DNA from: Pirellulales bacterium
Lineage (GTDB): Bacteria; Planctomycetota; Planctomycetia; Pirellulales; PALSA-1355
Direction: 5' to 3'
Length of the DNA: 64,000 nt
Assembly: GCA_022844125.1 (NCBI GenBank)
Contig: JALHMI010000022.1
Location: forward strand, 1-64,000
Shown: one piece after another, positions 1 to 9,831 of the stretch
Position numbering within the stretch: the first letter of the stretch is position 1
How the letters are laid out: the number at the start of each line of letters is the position of its first letter
Translations under genes and position numbers: made by a program
Notes under the pieces: generated by a model
What the model saw: only the letters and a program-made list of their open reading frames with translations
Told to the model about the DNA's origin: nothing
Databases searched by the model: none

Positions 1-200
1 AGCCGTCGGAACTGTATCCCGTGTCTAACCCACTTGAAAACTGACTTCCCGGCTCGACCGAAGGCTGTGGCGCCAAAACCCTCCAGCGTGAGAGTTCTGC
101 CTCCTTCCGCGCGCCGAGCGTGAGAAAGTGCCCGATTCGTCGCATTCTGGCCACTTGCGTACAATTACTGCGAACCATCTAGCATGCGAGCCAATCAACC

Positions 201-3200
201 GTGACCACCGCACTTCACACTTTCAGCGCCGGGCAGCTAGCCCGTATCGAATGCCGCACCCAGGAGTTGGGGCGGCGGCTGTTTGAGCGTTCGCGCGCCG
301 ATCAGCCTTCGGTGCTCGATCGTCGCTGGTGGGACGACCGGATCATGTCCTGGGCGATGCAGGACGAGTCGGTCAAGGTGCAGATGTTCCGCTTCATCGA
401 TGTGCTACCGATGCTCTCCTCGAGCGATGAGGTGACCCGGCATTTGCACGAGTACTTCCACGACGTGCGGCAGTATCTACCTTCGGCCGTGCGGCTCAGC
501 CTGGCCGTCGCACAGCCCGGCACGCTCCCCGGCCGCGCTTTGGCAATGGCCGCGCGGCGCAACGCGATGGGGCACGCGCGGCGGTTCATCGCCGGCACCA
601 ACGAAGCCGAAGTGCTGACCGCGGCCAAGCGCGAACGGCGTCAGCAGCGAGCCTTCACGCTCGACGTGCTCGGCGAAGCCGTGACCAGCGAGCGCGAAGC
701 CGAGCTGTATCTGAACACGTACCTGGACCTGATCCGTGGCACCGCGCCGATCGTCAACGCCTGGCCCGAAGTGCCACTGATCGACCGGGCCGGCGCCCGC
801 GAGATCCCGCGAGTCAATGTTTCGGTGAAGCTTTCGGCGCTCGACAGCCAGTTCGACCCAATCGACACCGCCGGATCCACCCGTCGCGCAGGGGACAGGT
901 TGCGAACGCTACTCCGCGCCGCGCGCGAAGCGCGAGCCTTCGTCAACGTCGACATGGAATCCTACAAGGTCAAGGACCTCACGCTCGCGATCTTCCGGCA
1001 GGTCATGCTGGAGGATGAGTTCCGCGAGACAAGCGACGTGGGCATCGTGATCCAGTGCTACCTGAAAGACTCGCGGCGAGACCTGCTGGCGCTGGCCGAT
1101 TGGGCTCGCGAGCGCGGCACGCCCGTCTGGGTGCGATTAGTCAAAGGCGCGTACTGGGATTACGAAACGGTGCTGGCCGAGGCCGCGAGCTGGCCGGTGC
1201 CGGTGTTTCAGCGGAAGTGGGAGACGGACGCCAACTACGAAGCCGTGACGCGCGAGGCGCTCCTGCGTCACGAACACCTGTGCACGGCGCTTGGCAGCCA
1301 CAATCTGCGGTCGCTCGCGCACGGGATGGCCGTGGCTGAGGAGCTTGGCGTCGGCGGCGAGGCATTCGAGCTGCAAATGCTCTACGGCATGGCGGATGCC
1401 CAGCAACAGGCCATCGTCGAGGCGGGGCAGCGGCTGCGGATCTACATGCCCTACGGCGAATTGATTCCCGGGATGGCGTATCTCGTGCGGCGGCTGCTGG
1501 AGAATACCTCGAATGAATCGTTCCTCCGCGCCAGTTTTTCTGAAGACATCTCGGCGGAGACCTTGCTGATGAATCCACTCGACAAAGCGAAACAGGGCCG
1601 CGTTGACGGAGATCTGCCAACGCACAGAACAGACACGCCCGTCTACCAGAACGAGCCGCTGGCCGATTTCAGCCAGGCCGAAGCCCGCGAGGCGATGCAG
1701 GCCGCGATCGACGAGGTCGAATCGCAGCTCGGCGGCGAGTATCCGCTGGTGATCGACGGCGAGCGGATCTATACGGACTCGTGGATCGAATCGATCTGCC
1801 CCGCCCACAAACACCGGCTTGCCGGGCGCGTGGCCGCGGCGACTCCCGCTGAGGCCGACGCTGCCGTGCAGGTTGCTGCGCGTTCGCTGGCCGAGTGGTC
1901 CGCGCTAGGAGCGCCTGCCCGGGCGGAGTATCTGCGCACCGTAGCCGAGATCATGCGTCGCCGCCGTTTTGAGCTGGCCGCGTGGCAAGTATTTGAGTGC
2001 GCCAAACCTTGGCGCGAGGCTGACGCCGACGTCTGCGAGGCGATCGACTTCTGCGAGTACTATGCCGCCGGTGCAGTTCAGCTCGAAGCGCCGCACGGCG
2101 CCGACCTGCCCGGCGAAGAGAACCGCTTCGAGTATCTGCCGCGCGGCGTAACGGCCGTCATCGCGCCGTGGAACTTTCCGCTCGCGATTCTCACCGGCAT
2201 GGCCACCGCGGCGCTTGCCACCGGCAACACTGTGGTCATGAAGCCGGCCGAGCAATCGAGCGTGATGGCCGCCAAGTTGATGGAGATCTTCCTGGAAGCT
2301 GACCTGCCGCCGGGCGTCGTCAACCTGCTCGCCGGACAGGGCGAAACCGTCGGTCCGGTGCTGGTCGACCATCCGCTCGTGGCCACGATCGCCTTCACTG
2401 GCTCGCGCGGCGTGGGGCTGTCGATCAACGCCCGGGCCGCGCAGGTTTCGGCCTCCGGCAGATTCAAGTTCGTCAAGCACGTGATTGCCGAGATGGGGGG
2501 CAAGAACGCGATTATCGTCGATGCCGACGCCGATCTGGACGAAGCCGTCGTGGGCGTCATGAAAAGCGCGTTCGGCTACCAGGGCCAAAAGTGCTCGGCT
2601 TGCTCGCGCGTGATCGTGCTCGATGCCGTGTACGACGCGCTGGTCGAACGACTTGTCGAGGCATCGCGAAGCTTGAAGGTCGGTCCGGCCGAAGATCCGG
2701 CAACCAGCCTCTCGGCGGTTATTGATTCAGACGCCTATGAGCGCATCCAGAAATACATTGTAGGCGGCCGAAAAACCGCACGCGAGGCTCTGGCAGTCGA
2801 CGTCGGCTCGCTTGCCGACGGCGGGTACTACATCGGCCCGCACATTTTTACGCACGTCGCGCCCAATGATCCGCTCGCCCAGGAAGAGATCTTCGGCCCC
2901 GTGCTGGCCGTAATTCGCGCGGCCGATCTCGACGAGGCGATTTGGATCTTCAACGATACGGACTACGCCCTGACCGGCGGCATGTTCTCACGCAGTCCGC
3001 AGCACTTCGACCGCGCTCGCCGCGAACTGCTGGCCGGCAACCTGTATTTGAACCGCGGGATCACCGGAGCTCTCGTCGGACGACAGCCGTTCGGCGGTTT
3101 CCGAATGTCCGGCATCGGCACGAAGGCCGGTGGCCCCGATTACCTGCTACAGTTCGTGGTTCCCCGGACGATCACCGAGAACACGATGCGACGGGGCTTT

Positions 3201-3221
3201 GCACCGCAGACAGGTGAGTGA
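201..3221 (+). CDS. putA: Bifunctional proline dehydrogenase / L-glutamate gamma-semialdehyde dehydrogenase
   Basis: The product (1006 aa) should oxidise proline to pyrroline-5-carboxylate with FAD and then the semialdehyde to glutamate with NAD. The N-terminal half has a PRODH barrel with motifs such as RLVKGAYWDYE and a late LRIYMPYGE stretch. The C-terminal half is an aldehyde dehydrogenase with the WNFPLAI, TGSRGVG and MGGKNAI motifs and the catalytic cysteine in GYQGQKCSACSR (about residue 798). The start is GTG with no clear ribosome site. There is no N-terminal DNA-binding ribbon-helix-helix, so it is not the trifunctional regulator type. It stands alone, and its length fits the short fused PutA class. 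Confidence 0.95.
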   Translation: MTTALHTFSAGQLARIECRTQELGRRLFERSRADQPSVLDRRWWDDRIMSWAMQDESVKVQMFRFIDVLPMLSSSDEVTRHLHEYFHDVRQYLPSAVRLSLAVAQPGTLPGRALAMAARRNAMGHARRFIAGTNEAEVLTAAKRERRQQRAFTLDVLGEAVTSEREAELYLNTYLDLIRGTAPIVNAWPEVPLIDRAGAREIPRVNVSVKLSALDSQFDPIDTAGSTRRAGDRLRTLLRAAREARAFVNVDMESYKVKDLTLAIFRQVMLEDEFRETSDVGIVIQCYLKDSRRDLLALADWARERGTPVWVRLVKGAYWDYETVLAEAASWPVPVFQRKWETDANYEAVTREALLRHEHLCTALGSHNLRSLAHGMAVAEELGVGGEAFELQMLYGMADAQQQAIVEAGQRLRIYMPYGELIPGMAYLVRRLLENTSNESFLRASFSEDISAETLLMNPLDKAKQGRVDGDLPTHRTDTPVYQNEPLADFSQAEAREAMQAAIDEVESQLGGEYPLVIDGERIYTDSWIESICPAHKHRLAGRVAAATPAEADAAVQVAARSLAEWSALGAPARAEYLRTVAEIMRRRRFELAAWQVFECAKPWREADADVCEAIDFCEYYAAGAVQLEAPHGADLPGEENRFEYLPRGVTAVIAPWNFPLAILTGMATAALATGNTVVMKPAEQSSVMAAKLMEIFLEADLPPGVVNLLAGQGETVGPVLVDHPLVATIAFTGSRGVGLSINARAAQVSASGRFKFVKHVIAEMGGKNAIIVDADADLDEAVVGVMKSAFGYQGQKCSACSRVIVLDAVYDALVERLVEASRSLKVGPAEDPATSLSAVIDSDAYERIQKYIVGGRKTAREALAVDVGSLADGGYYIGPHIFTHVAPNDPLAQEEIFGPVLAVIRAADLDEAIWIFNDTDYALTGGMFSRSPQHFDRARRELLAGNLYLNRGITGALVGRQPFGGFRMSGIGTKAGGPDYLLQFVVPRTITENTMRRGFAPQTGE

Positions 3222-3446
3222 CACGCTCGGCGAGGTCGTGTGCTGTGGGATCCATCGGATGACACCATCGGGCGTGACCGTCAATCATCAATAGCCTCAG
3301 AACTTGCCGAGGTTGTTTTCAATGCTCGAGACATTCGGACGCCAAACGGGATTGATATCTTATACAGGCTCGCCAGAGCGGATGGGAATTCGGTTGTCGA
3401 AGAACGCTGACGGTACGTTTCATCTCGGACCGGCGCTCACAGAACT
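3222..3446. other. Intergenic region, no supported gene
   Basis: This 225-bp gap after putA holds one possible 56-codon reading frame (GTG at 3240, stop at 3408-3410) with no recognisable family and no ribosome site. It may be a remnant like the two decayed genes that follow. Confidence 0.3.
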
Positions 3447-3655
3447 ATGACATACTATTGCCCCTGTGTGGTTTTCCTGGGCTGTCCGGCCCGCCCTATG
3501 TAGATGCAGGCAAGTCGGGCCTAATTCGAGGCTGTACGGCTCCATATTCGGTCCACTCCGGGATCCCATCGTTTGAGGTGTGCCCCTGTTGTGGTTTTGG
3601 TGGAAACGACGATGAACCGGGTATCGCTCAACCGGAGACGTTCGAGCAATACCTG
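3447..3655 (+). pseudogene. Cysteine-rich CPCC protein, frameshifted remnant
   Basis: ATG at 3447 opens MTYYCPC, then the frame is lost; the next frame continues as CGFPGLSGPPY and later FEVCPCCGFGGNDDEPG. The doubled CPCC motif and the following acidic stretch match the small Cys_rich_CPCC family. A one-base loss near 3467, inside what should be TGC-CCC-TGT-TGT, explains the break. The reading frame then runs into a different decayed gene instead of ending normally. CPCC proteins often sit beside toxin or immunity genes, but no such partner is visible here. Confidence 0.55.
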
Positions 3656-4066
3656 GCTGATTATCGGCCCTTCGACCGACGAAGTCCTGGTTCTGGAACA
3701 CGCGACCGGCGAAGAATCGATGCATCGCGACGACGACGAGTTCCGGCGTTCGGCTGGTGGTCGACCTGGAACTATCCCCTGCACGTGGGTTCGATTCTGG
3801 GCCTGCCGACCAAGATCCTTTGGCTCGCGGCCTGCGTAGCACTAATGGCCATGCCCGTGACGGGCGTCTGGATGCGGTGGCAGCGGCGGCCGAAAGGCAC
3901 CGCGGGCTTGCCGCGGAAGAGCGACGTCCACGTGCCGCGGTGGCTGGTCGTCGTGATCTGCTCGCTGGGATTCGTGCTGCCGGTTCTGGGGATGTCGCTG
4001 GTGGCGATCTTGAGCGGAGAGTGGCTCGTTCGGAGGCAGCGCCGGCCGGCCGTGGCCGCGACGTAG
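3656..4066 (+). pseudogene. PepSY-associated transmembrane protein, C-terminal remnant
   Basis: Two frames carry pieces of one PepSY-TM protein. The first reads DEVLVLEHATGEE; the second reads NYPLHVGSILGLPTKILWLAA, followed by MPVTGVWMRWQRRPKG and a second hydrophobic segment. PLHVG...P.KILW...MPVTG is the usual C-terminal signature of PepSY-TM proteins linked to iron or siderophore reductase functions. The N-terminal PepSY domain and the first helix are missing, and the frame changes near 3750. It reads as a truncated, frameshifted relic joined to the CPCC remnant. It may still express a short membrane peptide, but I consider it non-functional. Confidence 0.6.
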
Positions 4067-4089
4067 AATTCAGGCAGGAAACCCGTTTA

Positions 4090-4782
4090 ATGTCCGCCAA
4101 TCGCGACAGTTCACAACCGATCATGCGCAGTTCCGTCGCCTGGGTCACCTTGGCCTTTGCCGTGGTCTTGGCGCTGGTGGCCGTGGTGCGCTGGCACGAC
4201 AACACGTGGGGCGCCGCGGTCTGGCTCGCGGCGTTCGTGGCAATCCTCGCCATTCGCATGCCACATTCGATTCGCAACCGGCAGAATGTGATCGTCGCCG
4301 CGCGCCGCGATCTGAATGAGAGAGTTCTGCTGAGTGCCATGTTCCTGACGATGATGGTTTTGCCACTACTGGAAATCGGCACTGGTTTCCTGGCCTGGGC
4401 CGACTACCAACTGCCCGACTATCTCACTGCGATTGGCGCCGCCTTGCAGCTCCCGGCGTTGTACATGTTCTGGCGGGCTCACGCCGATCTGGGACGCAAT
4501 TGGAGCCCCGGGCTCGAAGTTCGCGAGAACCACGGCCTGGTGAATCGCGGGGTCTATGCTCGCGTGCGACATCCGATGTACGCGGCCATCTGGCTGTTCG
4601 TGCTGACACAACCGCTGCTGATCCACAACTGGGTCGCCGGCGTGCTGGTGATTCCCGCTTTCACGGCGATGTGGCTGTTGCGCGTGCCGCGCGAAGAAGC
4701 GCTGATGCGGCAGACATTTGGCGACGCCTACGACGAGTACTGCCGCCGCACGGGCCGGTTATGGCCGAAGTTCGGCCATTAG
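4090..4782 (+). CDS. Isoprenylcysteine carboxyl methyltransferase-like membrane protein
   Basis: The 230-aa product has about five hydrophobic segments and ends with the ICMT/PEMT-type signature: GVYARVRHPMYAAIWLF, then PREEALMRQTFGDAYDEYCRR. In this family the RHP-Y and EE...FG..Y..Y elements bind S-adenosylmethionine and complete the active site. Bacterial members methylate unknown small or lipid substrates, so the substrate cannot be named. The frame is open upstream to 3757, but that part antisenses the PepSY remnant. ATG 4090 was chosen because it follows a CAGGAAA ribosome-like site. Confidence 0.8.
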   Translation: MSANRDSSQPIMRSSVAWVTLAFAVVLALVAVVRWHDNTWGAAVWLAAFVAILAIRMPHSIRNRQNVIVAARRDLNERVLLSAMFLTMMVLPLLEIGTGFLAWADYQLPDYLTAIGAALQLPALYMFWRAHADLGRNWSPGLEVRENHGLVNRGVYARVRHPMYAAIWLFVLTQPLLIHNWVAGVLVIPAFTAMWLLRVPREEALMRQTFGDAYDEYCRRTGRLWPKFGH

Positions 4783-4827
4783 GCCGTGGGTTGAGAACAA
4801 CTAACCCAGGATTCTGCGGCTATTCCT

Positions 4828-4912
4828 CGAATCATAACCCGACGCTTGAGCGAGGCGAAGTACCTTGTCGCTCGACACTCCATCCTTGCTTACGCCGTCG
4901 GGTTGTGATTCG
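4828..4912. repeat. Intergenic palindromic repeat (REP-like)
   Basis: CGAATCATAACCCGACG (4828-4844) pairs with CGTCGGGTTGTGATTCG (4896-4912), 16 of 17 positions. The enclosed part has GAGCGA/TCGCTC elements that could form a second stem. The CCCGACGC..GAGCGAGG theme resembles repetitive intergenic palindromes I associate with planctomycete genomes. Confidence 0.6.
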
Positions 4913-4965
4913 AGCGCCGCACTGGATAGAGAGGGGACGGGAGTTTTGAGAGACTCTCGTCCCTT

Positions 4966-5562
4966 TTATACGCCCCCTGGCCTGCTCTTGTCTGCGTCAA
5001 CAGCCGAATCTTCTCTCGTACGGGAGGAAGTCAATAGTTCAACCTCGGCCATCATGAACGCGACGGCTATCATCAGACCAACGCTCGCCCAAAACACAAA
5101 TACAACGAACGGCCTGACGACCTGTCGTCCTTCCCCACTGAAATAGACGACGTCGGCGAGACTTCCGCCAATGAAGAATGCCGAAATCTCCAAAGGCAAT
5201 ACTGATACGTCATAAATTGGCTTCAGCACGTTCCGGAATTGATACGAGATCGGAATCGTTGGAAGCCGCTGCGTACCTTGGATGGCAATAAGCACACCGT
5301 CGCCAACGTCGCACCAAGGGAGAATGGCGAAAATCGAAGTAACGACAAGGCACGCGACGATTGCGTTGCGTCCCCTTCGCCGTGCTAAGACGAAGACGCA
5401 CGCCAGGAATGCGATATAAGCCGCCAGTACCATTTCCGAGCCGCGCACTAAAGCGACAAGCAGACCACATAAGGTTACCGCGCTGAACAATGTCGACAGC
5501 GAAAGCTTTAGCGGAACCGTCTGGCGCCACCTCTTGGAAGGCTTGTGCTGTGTGGTCGACAT
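4966..5562 (-). CDS. Hypothetical multi-spanning membrane protein
   Basis: This 198-aa protein has roughly five hydrophobic segments. The first pair lies near residues 20-60, the last around FVVFVFWASVGLMIAVAF near the C terminus, and the tail is acidic. No catalytic motif or family was recognised. The frame extends upstream to 5730, but the extra 56 residues are basic and overlap the end of the DUF1501 gene, so ATG 5562 is preferred. It is transcribed away from the ICMT-like gene and follows the DUF1501 gene on the same strand. Confidence 0.6.
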   Translation of the reverse strand: MSTTQHKPSKRWRQTVPLKLSLSTLFSAVTLCGLLVALVRGSEMVLAAYIAFLACVFVLARRRGRNAIVACLVVTSIFAILPWCDVGDGVLIAIQGTQRLPTIPISYQFRNVLKPIYDVSVLPLEISAFFIGGSLADVVYFSGEGRQVVRPFVVFVFWASVGLMIAVAFMMAEVELLTSSRTREDSAVDADKSRPGGV

Positions 5563-5647
5563 CTCTGTGGCCACCTCGCTATGAATATCGCAGTGGCTGA
5601 AGATATAAAGTGGCCGGGAGGCCTTCAAAATGGCTCCGGGCCCTTTT

Positions 5648-7075
5648 TTAGAATAGCTCGGTGAGCGGCGAGCCCTCGGCCAGCAGGCTGTACGGTCGGC
5701 CCTCGCGATCCGTCGCTTCGAGATCGTCAATCCCCATCGCGTGATAGACCGTCTTGGTCACATGTGCGGGCGTGATCGGCTTCTCGGCCGGATACTCGCC
5801 GCGGCGATCGCTCGATCCATAGACCTGTCCACCGCGAATACCGCCGCCCGCTAGCACGTCGGTGAGACAGTGAGTCCAGTGATCGCGACCTGCGCCGCCT
5901 TGTCCGCCCGATCGCGGATCGCCGATCTTCGGCGTGCGACCCATTTCGCTGGTGACCATCAGCAGCGTGGAATCGAGCAGGCCGCGATGGGAGAGGTCCT
6001 CGATCAGGGCCGAGAACGCCCGATCGAACATCGGCAACAGATCGTCCTTGAGACAATTGAAGTTGTTGCCGTGCGTGTCCCAGCCGCCGGCGCTGGCGCA
6101 CTTTTTGGCCAGCCGATTCTCGTCTTCCTTCCAGAACACGGTGATGAACGGGACTTCCGCCTCGACCAGGCGGCGTGCCAAGAGCAGGCTCATGCCGTTC
6201 ACGTTCTGACCATAGCGCTCGCGCAGTGTTTCCGGCTCTTGTGAGACAACAAAGGCCCCGGCCGTTGCCGATGACGAAAGCAGATCGAACGCCCGCCGCT
6301 GCTGCCGAGTCCAACTCACCGTTCGCTCGTTGGCTTCGAACTGTCGGCGGGCATCGTCGATCGCCGTGAGCAGCTCGCGCCGCGAACTCACACGCTGGCC
6401 GGTCATGCCTTGCTGCAACTCAAGCGCGGGCGCCGAGAACCTCAGCGGCTCCTCGACACTCCCTTCGAGATACAACGGATCGTGTTCCACACCCAGTCGG
6501 GCGGCGAACTGCCCCGGCCGCGTGTAGGGCGCCTTGCTCGGCTTGTGCGGCAGCGTGATCGCATTGGCCAGCGTCGGATGCGGCGGTCGCTTCGCGGCGA
6601 CGACCGTGCCCATGAACGGCCAGTCGTCGGCATACGGCGTGCGATTGTTTCCCAGCGACAAGAACGTGGGATCGGCCGCGTGCCCAGTCAGGTTATAGTA
6701 GTAACCCGCGTGATGATCGTTGGTACTGACGGAACTTCCCACCGAACGAACCAGTGCCAGGTGATGCGCCTGTTTGGCGAGTAGCGGCAAGTGCTCGCTG
6801 AGCTGGATATTCGGCGCCGTCGTGCCGATCGGCTGGAACGGCCCGCGGTACTCGAGCGGAGCGGCGGGTTTCATGTCCCAGGTATCAATGTGCGATGCGC
6901 CGCCGCACAGGAAGAACAAGATCGTGCTCTTGGCCTTGCCGCCCCGACCCCCGCCGGCCGGCGTCGCGGTCGCGGCGGGTGCTGCGCGGCCGAACTGCAT
7001 GCCAGCGAAGCCCACAGTCGAAGCAACCAGAAACGCACGGCGTGACGTCGTGGGTACGTGGTGCATGACGATCAA
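5648..7075 (-). CDS. DUF1501 domain-containing protein (sulfatase-like, exported)
   Basis: The 475-aa product starts with a twin-arginine type signal (TSRRAFLVASTVGFAGM), so it is probably exported by Tat. The rest is a DUF1501 domain of the alkaline-phosphatase fold, with FFLCGGASHIDTWDMKP near the N terminus, ARRLVEAEVPFITV in the middle and MVTSEMGRTPKIG and GRDHW near the end. DUF1501 proteins are greatly expanded in planctomycetes, usually beside DUF1553/1549 cytochrome-like partners; no such partner is next to this one. ATG 7075 or ATG 7066 are both possible starts. Confidence 0.9.
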   Translation of the reverse strand: MIVMHHVPTTSRRAFLVASTVGFAGMQFGRAAPAATATPAGGGRGGKAKSTILFFLCGGASHIDTWDMKPAAPLEYRGPFQPIGTTAPNIQLSEHLPLLAKQAHHLALVRSVGSSVSTNDHHAGYYYNLTGHAADPTFLSLGNNRTPYADDWPFMGTVVAAKRPPHPTLANAITLPHKPSKAPYTRPGQFAARLGVEHDPLYLEGSVEEPLRFSAPALELQQGMTGQRVSSRRELLTAIDDARRQFEANERTVSWTRQQRRAFDLLSSSATAGAFVVSQEPETLRERYGQNVNGMSLLLARRLVEAEVPFITVFWKEDENRLAKKCASAGGWDTHGNNFNCLKDDLLPMFDRAFSALIEDLSHRGLLDSTLLMVTSEMGRTPKIGDPRSGGQGGAGRDHWTHCLTDVLAGGGIRGGQVYGSSDRRGEYPAEKPITPAHVTKTVYHAMGIDDLEATDREGRPYSLLAEGSPLTELF

Positions 7076-7135
7076 TTTCCTGCAAGGCGGGAGGGGCAGG
7101 CTGGGCGGTGGGCAAACGGGGGGGCGGCGCGGAGC

Positions 7136-7315
7136 TCAATCCCCCTTGGCCGCGGCTTTCTTGGGAGCCGCTTTCTTGACGGCCTTCTTCTTGGGTGCAG
7201 GCGCTGCGGCCTCGGCCTCGGCCTTGGCATCCTGGGCAGCCCACATCGTCTTCAGATTCTTCACATGTCGCTTCCGCTTCCGGGCAGCATTCTCTCCTGC
7301 GCGATTCGCACCCAT
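7136..7315 (-). CDS. Small Lys/Ala-rich basic protein
   Basis: A 59-aa protein begins MGANRAGENAARKRKRHVKN, includes an acidic EAEAEAAA stretch, and ends in PAPKKKAVKKAA repeats. The ribosome site AGGAGAAGG lies just upstream of ATG 7315. The composition, with PKK-type repeats, recalls histone H1-like nucleoid proteins, so DNA or RNA binding is plausible but unproven. It sits 60 bp upstream of the DUF1501 gene on the same strand, so the two could share a transcript. Confidence 0.65.
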   Translation of the reverse strand: MGANRAGENAARKRKRHVKNLKTMWAAQDAKAEAEAAAPAPKKKAVKKAAPKKAAAKGD

Positions 7316-7675
7316 CTGTTACCTTCTCCTGGCGATAGCAAAATCAAATTGGTTGGGCTGCCTTCATGGCGAGCCGCGTGGGCCTGAGTATAGCGGACGG
7401 CTGCCGGTTCTGCCGCATCTCCCTGCCAAGACCCGGCTAGAGCGAACCGGAGTCCACCCAGAAGTGTCCCTGGTTACGCGCGGGGTGCAAACTGGCTGGA
7501 ACCCTCGGGCAGGCAGTAACTTAGCCCATCGGCTCCGCCGCCCTGAGGCCCGGTTCTGGCCTGCAAATTGCTTGTCCCCGGTCCGCCAGTGAGGTATCTT
7601 AATTTGTTTACCCTGAATGAGTTTCGCTCAGGGTGTGCTCCCCTATTCTGTCAACCTTTCCGGAGTGATCGACCA
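7316..7675. other. Divergent intergenic region
   Basis: These 360 bp separate the minus-strand 59-aa gene from the plus-strand acetolactate synthase gene and should contain both promoters. The coding frame of the synthase stays open back to 7568, but nothing there resembles the family. No riboswitch or leader peptide with branched-chain codons was seen. Confidence 0.4.
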
Positions 7676-9448
7676 GTGGCTACTACGACCCCCAAACGCG
7701 CCGCCGCGGCCCTGCAGTCAGGTGCCGATATCCTTGTCGAATGCCTTGTGCGGCACGGCGTCGAGGTCGTCTTCGCCTATCCCGGCGGAGCCAGCATGCC
7801 GCTCCATCAATCGCTCACGGCCTATAAAGACCAGATCCGTACGATTCTGCCCCGCCACGAACAAGGCGGCGGCTTCGCGGCCCAGGGTTACGCTCGTACC
7901 ACCGGCAGGCCCGGCGTGTGCATGGCCACCAGCGGCCCGGGCGCGACGAACCTCGTCACCTGCATTGCCGACGCCAAGCTCGACAGCATTCCGCTGATCG
8001 CCATCACGGGCCAGGTGAAGACGGCCGTCATCGGTACCGATGCGTTCCAGGAAACGCCGATCGTCGAAGTCTGCCGCGGCATCACCAAGCATCACTACCT
8101 GGTGACCGACGTCAATGATCTTGCCCGCGTGATGCGCGAAGCGTTCCACATCGCCACGACTGGCCGCCCCGGCCCCGTGCTGATCGATGTGCCCAAGGAC
8201 ATCCAACTCGCCCAGATCATCGCCGACTACGACGCCCCGATGAATCTGCCGGGCTACCACGTTGAGGATCGCAAGGCGCGCCCCGAGCAGATCGCTCAGG
8301 TGGCCGCTGCCATCAAACGCTCGAAGCGTCCCGTGATCTATGCCGGCGGCGGCGTGGTGATGGGTGACGCCAGCGGCGAACTGCGCGAGCTGGCCAAGAA
8401 GACGAAGATTCCCGTGACCATGACCTTGATGGGCCTGGGCGCGTTCCCCGGCGACCATCCGCAGTCGCTCGACATGCTCGGCATGCACGGCAGTGTGTAT
8501 GCGAACTACGCGGTCGATCAGGCCGACCTGCTGCTGGCTTTTGGCGTGCGGTTCGACGACCGCGTGACCGGCAAAGTCTCTGAGTTCGCCAAGCACGGCA
8601 AAATCGTGCACATCGACGTCGATCCCTCGGAGCTGAACAAGAACAAAGAAGCTCACATTCCAATCGTCAGCGACATCAAGTACGCGCTTTCGGAATTGAA
8701 CAAGATTGTCGAAGCACCGGAGGATCTCGGTCCCTGGCTCGCGCAGGTTGCCGAGTGGAAGAAAGACAACCCCTTCCGCCTGGGCGAGTGCACCGGCGAA
8801 ACGATCACTTCGCAGTACGCGATCGACAAACTGTGGCAACTCACCAAAGATCGCGACACGATCGTCACCGTGGGCGTGGGCCAGCATCAGATGTGGGGTG
8901 CGCAGCACTATCGCCTCAAGGAGCCGCGCACTTGGTGCTCGAGCTCGGGCCTGGGCACGATGGGCTTCGGCCTGCCCGCAGCCATGGGCGCCAAGGTCGC
9001 GCATCCGGAAAGCCTGGTGATCGACATCGATGGCGACGGCAGCTTCCAGATGAACATCCAGGAACTGGGCACCTGTTTCTGCGAAAAGATCCCCGTGAAA
9101 GTGCTGCTGCTCAACAACCAGCACCTGGGCATGGTGGTCCAGTGGGAAGATCGCTTCCACGCCGGCAATCGTGCGCACACGTATCTCGGCCCGATCGACA
9201 ATCCCGAAGCCATCGGCCAGGGCTGTGCCGACAAACCGGCCGCGCGGTTCCCGGACTTCGTGGGCATCGCCAAGGGCTACGGCGCCGGCGCTCGCTATGT
9301 GAGCAAGAAGTCGGAGCTCGAAGACGCCCTACGCGAGATGATCGAGTGTCCCGGCCCGTACGTGCTCGACGTCGAAGTTCCCTACCAGGAACACGTGCTC
9401 CCGATGATCCCCGCCGGCATGACGGTGAAGGATCTGATTAAGGAGTAG
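7676..9448 (+). CDS. ilvB: Acetolactate synthase, large (catalytic) subunit
   Basis: This ThDP enzyme makes acetolactate or acetohydroxybutyrate from pyruvate, the first common step of valine, leucine and isoleucine synthesis. Of 590 aa, the N-terminal Pyr domain has [12 protein letters not shown] and the catalytic glutamate in [17 protein letters not shown]. The central domain has the [12 protein letters not shown] motif, and the C-terminal PP domain has the ThDP-binding [12 protein letters not shown] followed by [18 protein letters not shown] 7676 follows a CGGAG ribosome site; upstream in-frame codons are not family-like. No small regulatory subunit follows. Confidence 0.93.
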   Translation: MATTTPKRAAAALQSGADILVECLVRHGVEVVFAYPGGASMPLHQSLTAYKDQIRTILPRHEQGGGFAAQGYARTTGRPGVCMATSGPGATNLVTCIADAKLDSIPLIAITGQVKTAVIGTDAFQETPIVEVCRGITKHHYLVTDVNDLARVMREAFHIATTGRPGPVLIDVPKDIQLAQIIADYDAPMNLPGYHVEDRKARPEQIAQVAAAIKRSKRPVIYAGGGVVMGDASGELRELAKKTKIPVTMTLMGLGAFPGDHPQSLDMLGMHGSVYANYAVDQADLLLAFGVRFDDRVTGKVSEFAKHGKIVHIDVDPSELNKNKEAHIPIVSDIKYALSELNKIVEAPEDLGPWLAQVAEWKKDNPFRLGECTGETITSQYAIDKLWQLTKDRDTIVTVGVGQHQMWGAQHYRLKEPRTWCSSSGLGTMGFGLPAAMGAKVAHPESLVIDIDGDGSFQMNIQELGTCFCEKIPVKVLLLNNQHLGMVVQWEDRFHAGNRAHTYLGPIDNPEAIGQGCADKPAARFPDFVGIAKGYGAGARYVSKKSELEDALREMIECPGPYVLDVEVPYQEHVLPMIPAGMTVKDLIKE

Positions 9449-9831
9449 CGGGGGCGAGTTTCCCAGGCCAGTAGTCGGACCAGGAATTGAATTGGAATGC
9501 CGGCGCGTGCCGTTCGGTCTACGGCCGGGGGTCCTACGCCGTCGCATTTCCCCCCTGAATTTAATTCCATTCGCCCGCGACGATTCGCCGCGTTGACCCT
9601 CCGTCGGCCCCGCTTTTTTGCGCGTCGTTCCTGACGCCTGAAGCTGTCAGTTGCGCCCTGCGTCATCCTGTTTCACGGAAATTTGGTGACCTCGGCCCCC
9701 CCAACTATAATCCGCTTGCGTGTTTGCGCCCGCAGCCGAGGCGAGACTGCGGAACTTTTTGGTACCCGATAGCGTCCATTGTGTGCAGCATCGTTCGTAT
9801 CCCTCAATCTAGCGTGAGTGAGAGTCTCGTC
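9449..9831. other. Intergenic region before the TPR-CHAT gene
   Basis: These 380 bp hold no supported gene. The TPR-CHAT frame is open back to 9724, but the signal peptide argues for ATG 9832. No clear terminator or named regulatory site was seen. Confidence 0.35.

Noticed and set aside
3420-4382. Long minus-strand frame across the CPCC/PepSY region
   Set aside because: It is Arg/Ser/Ala-rich, has no family and lies antisense to recognisable pieces and the ICMT-like gene.
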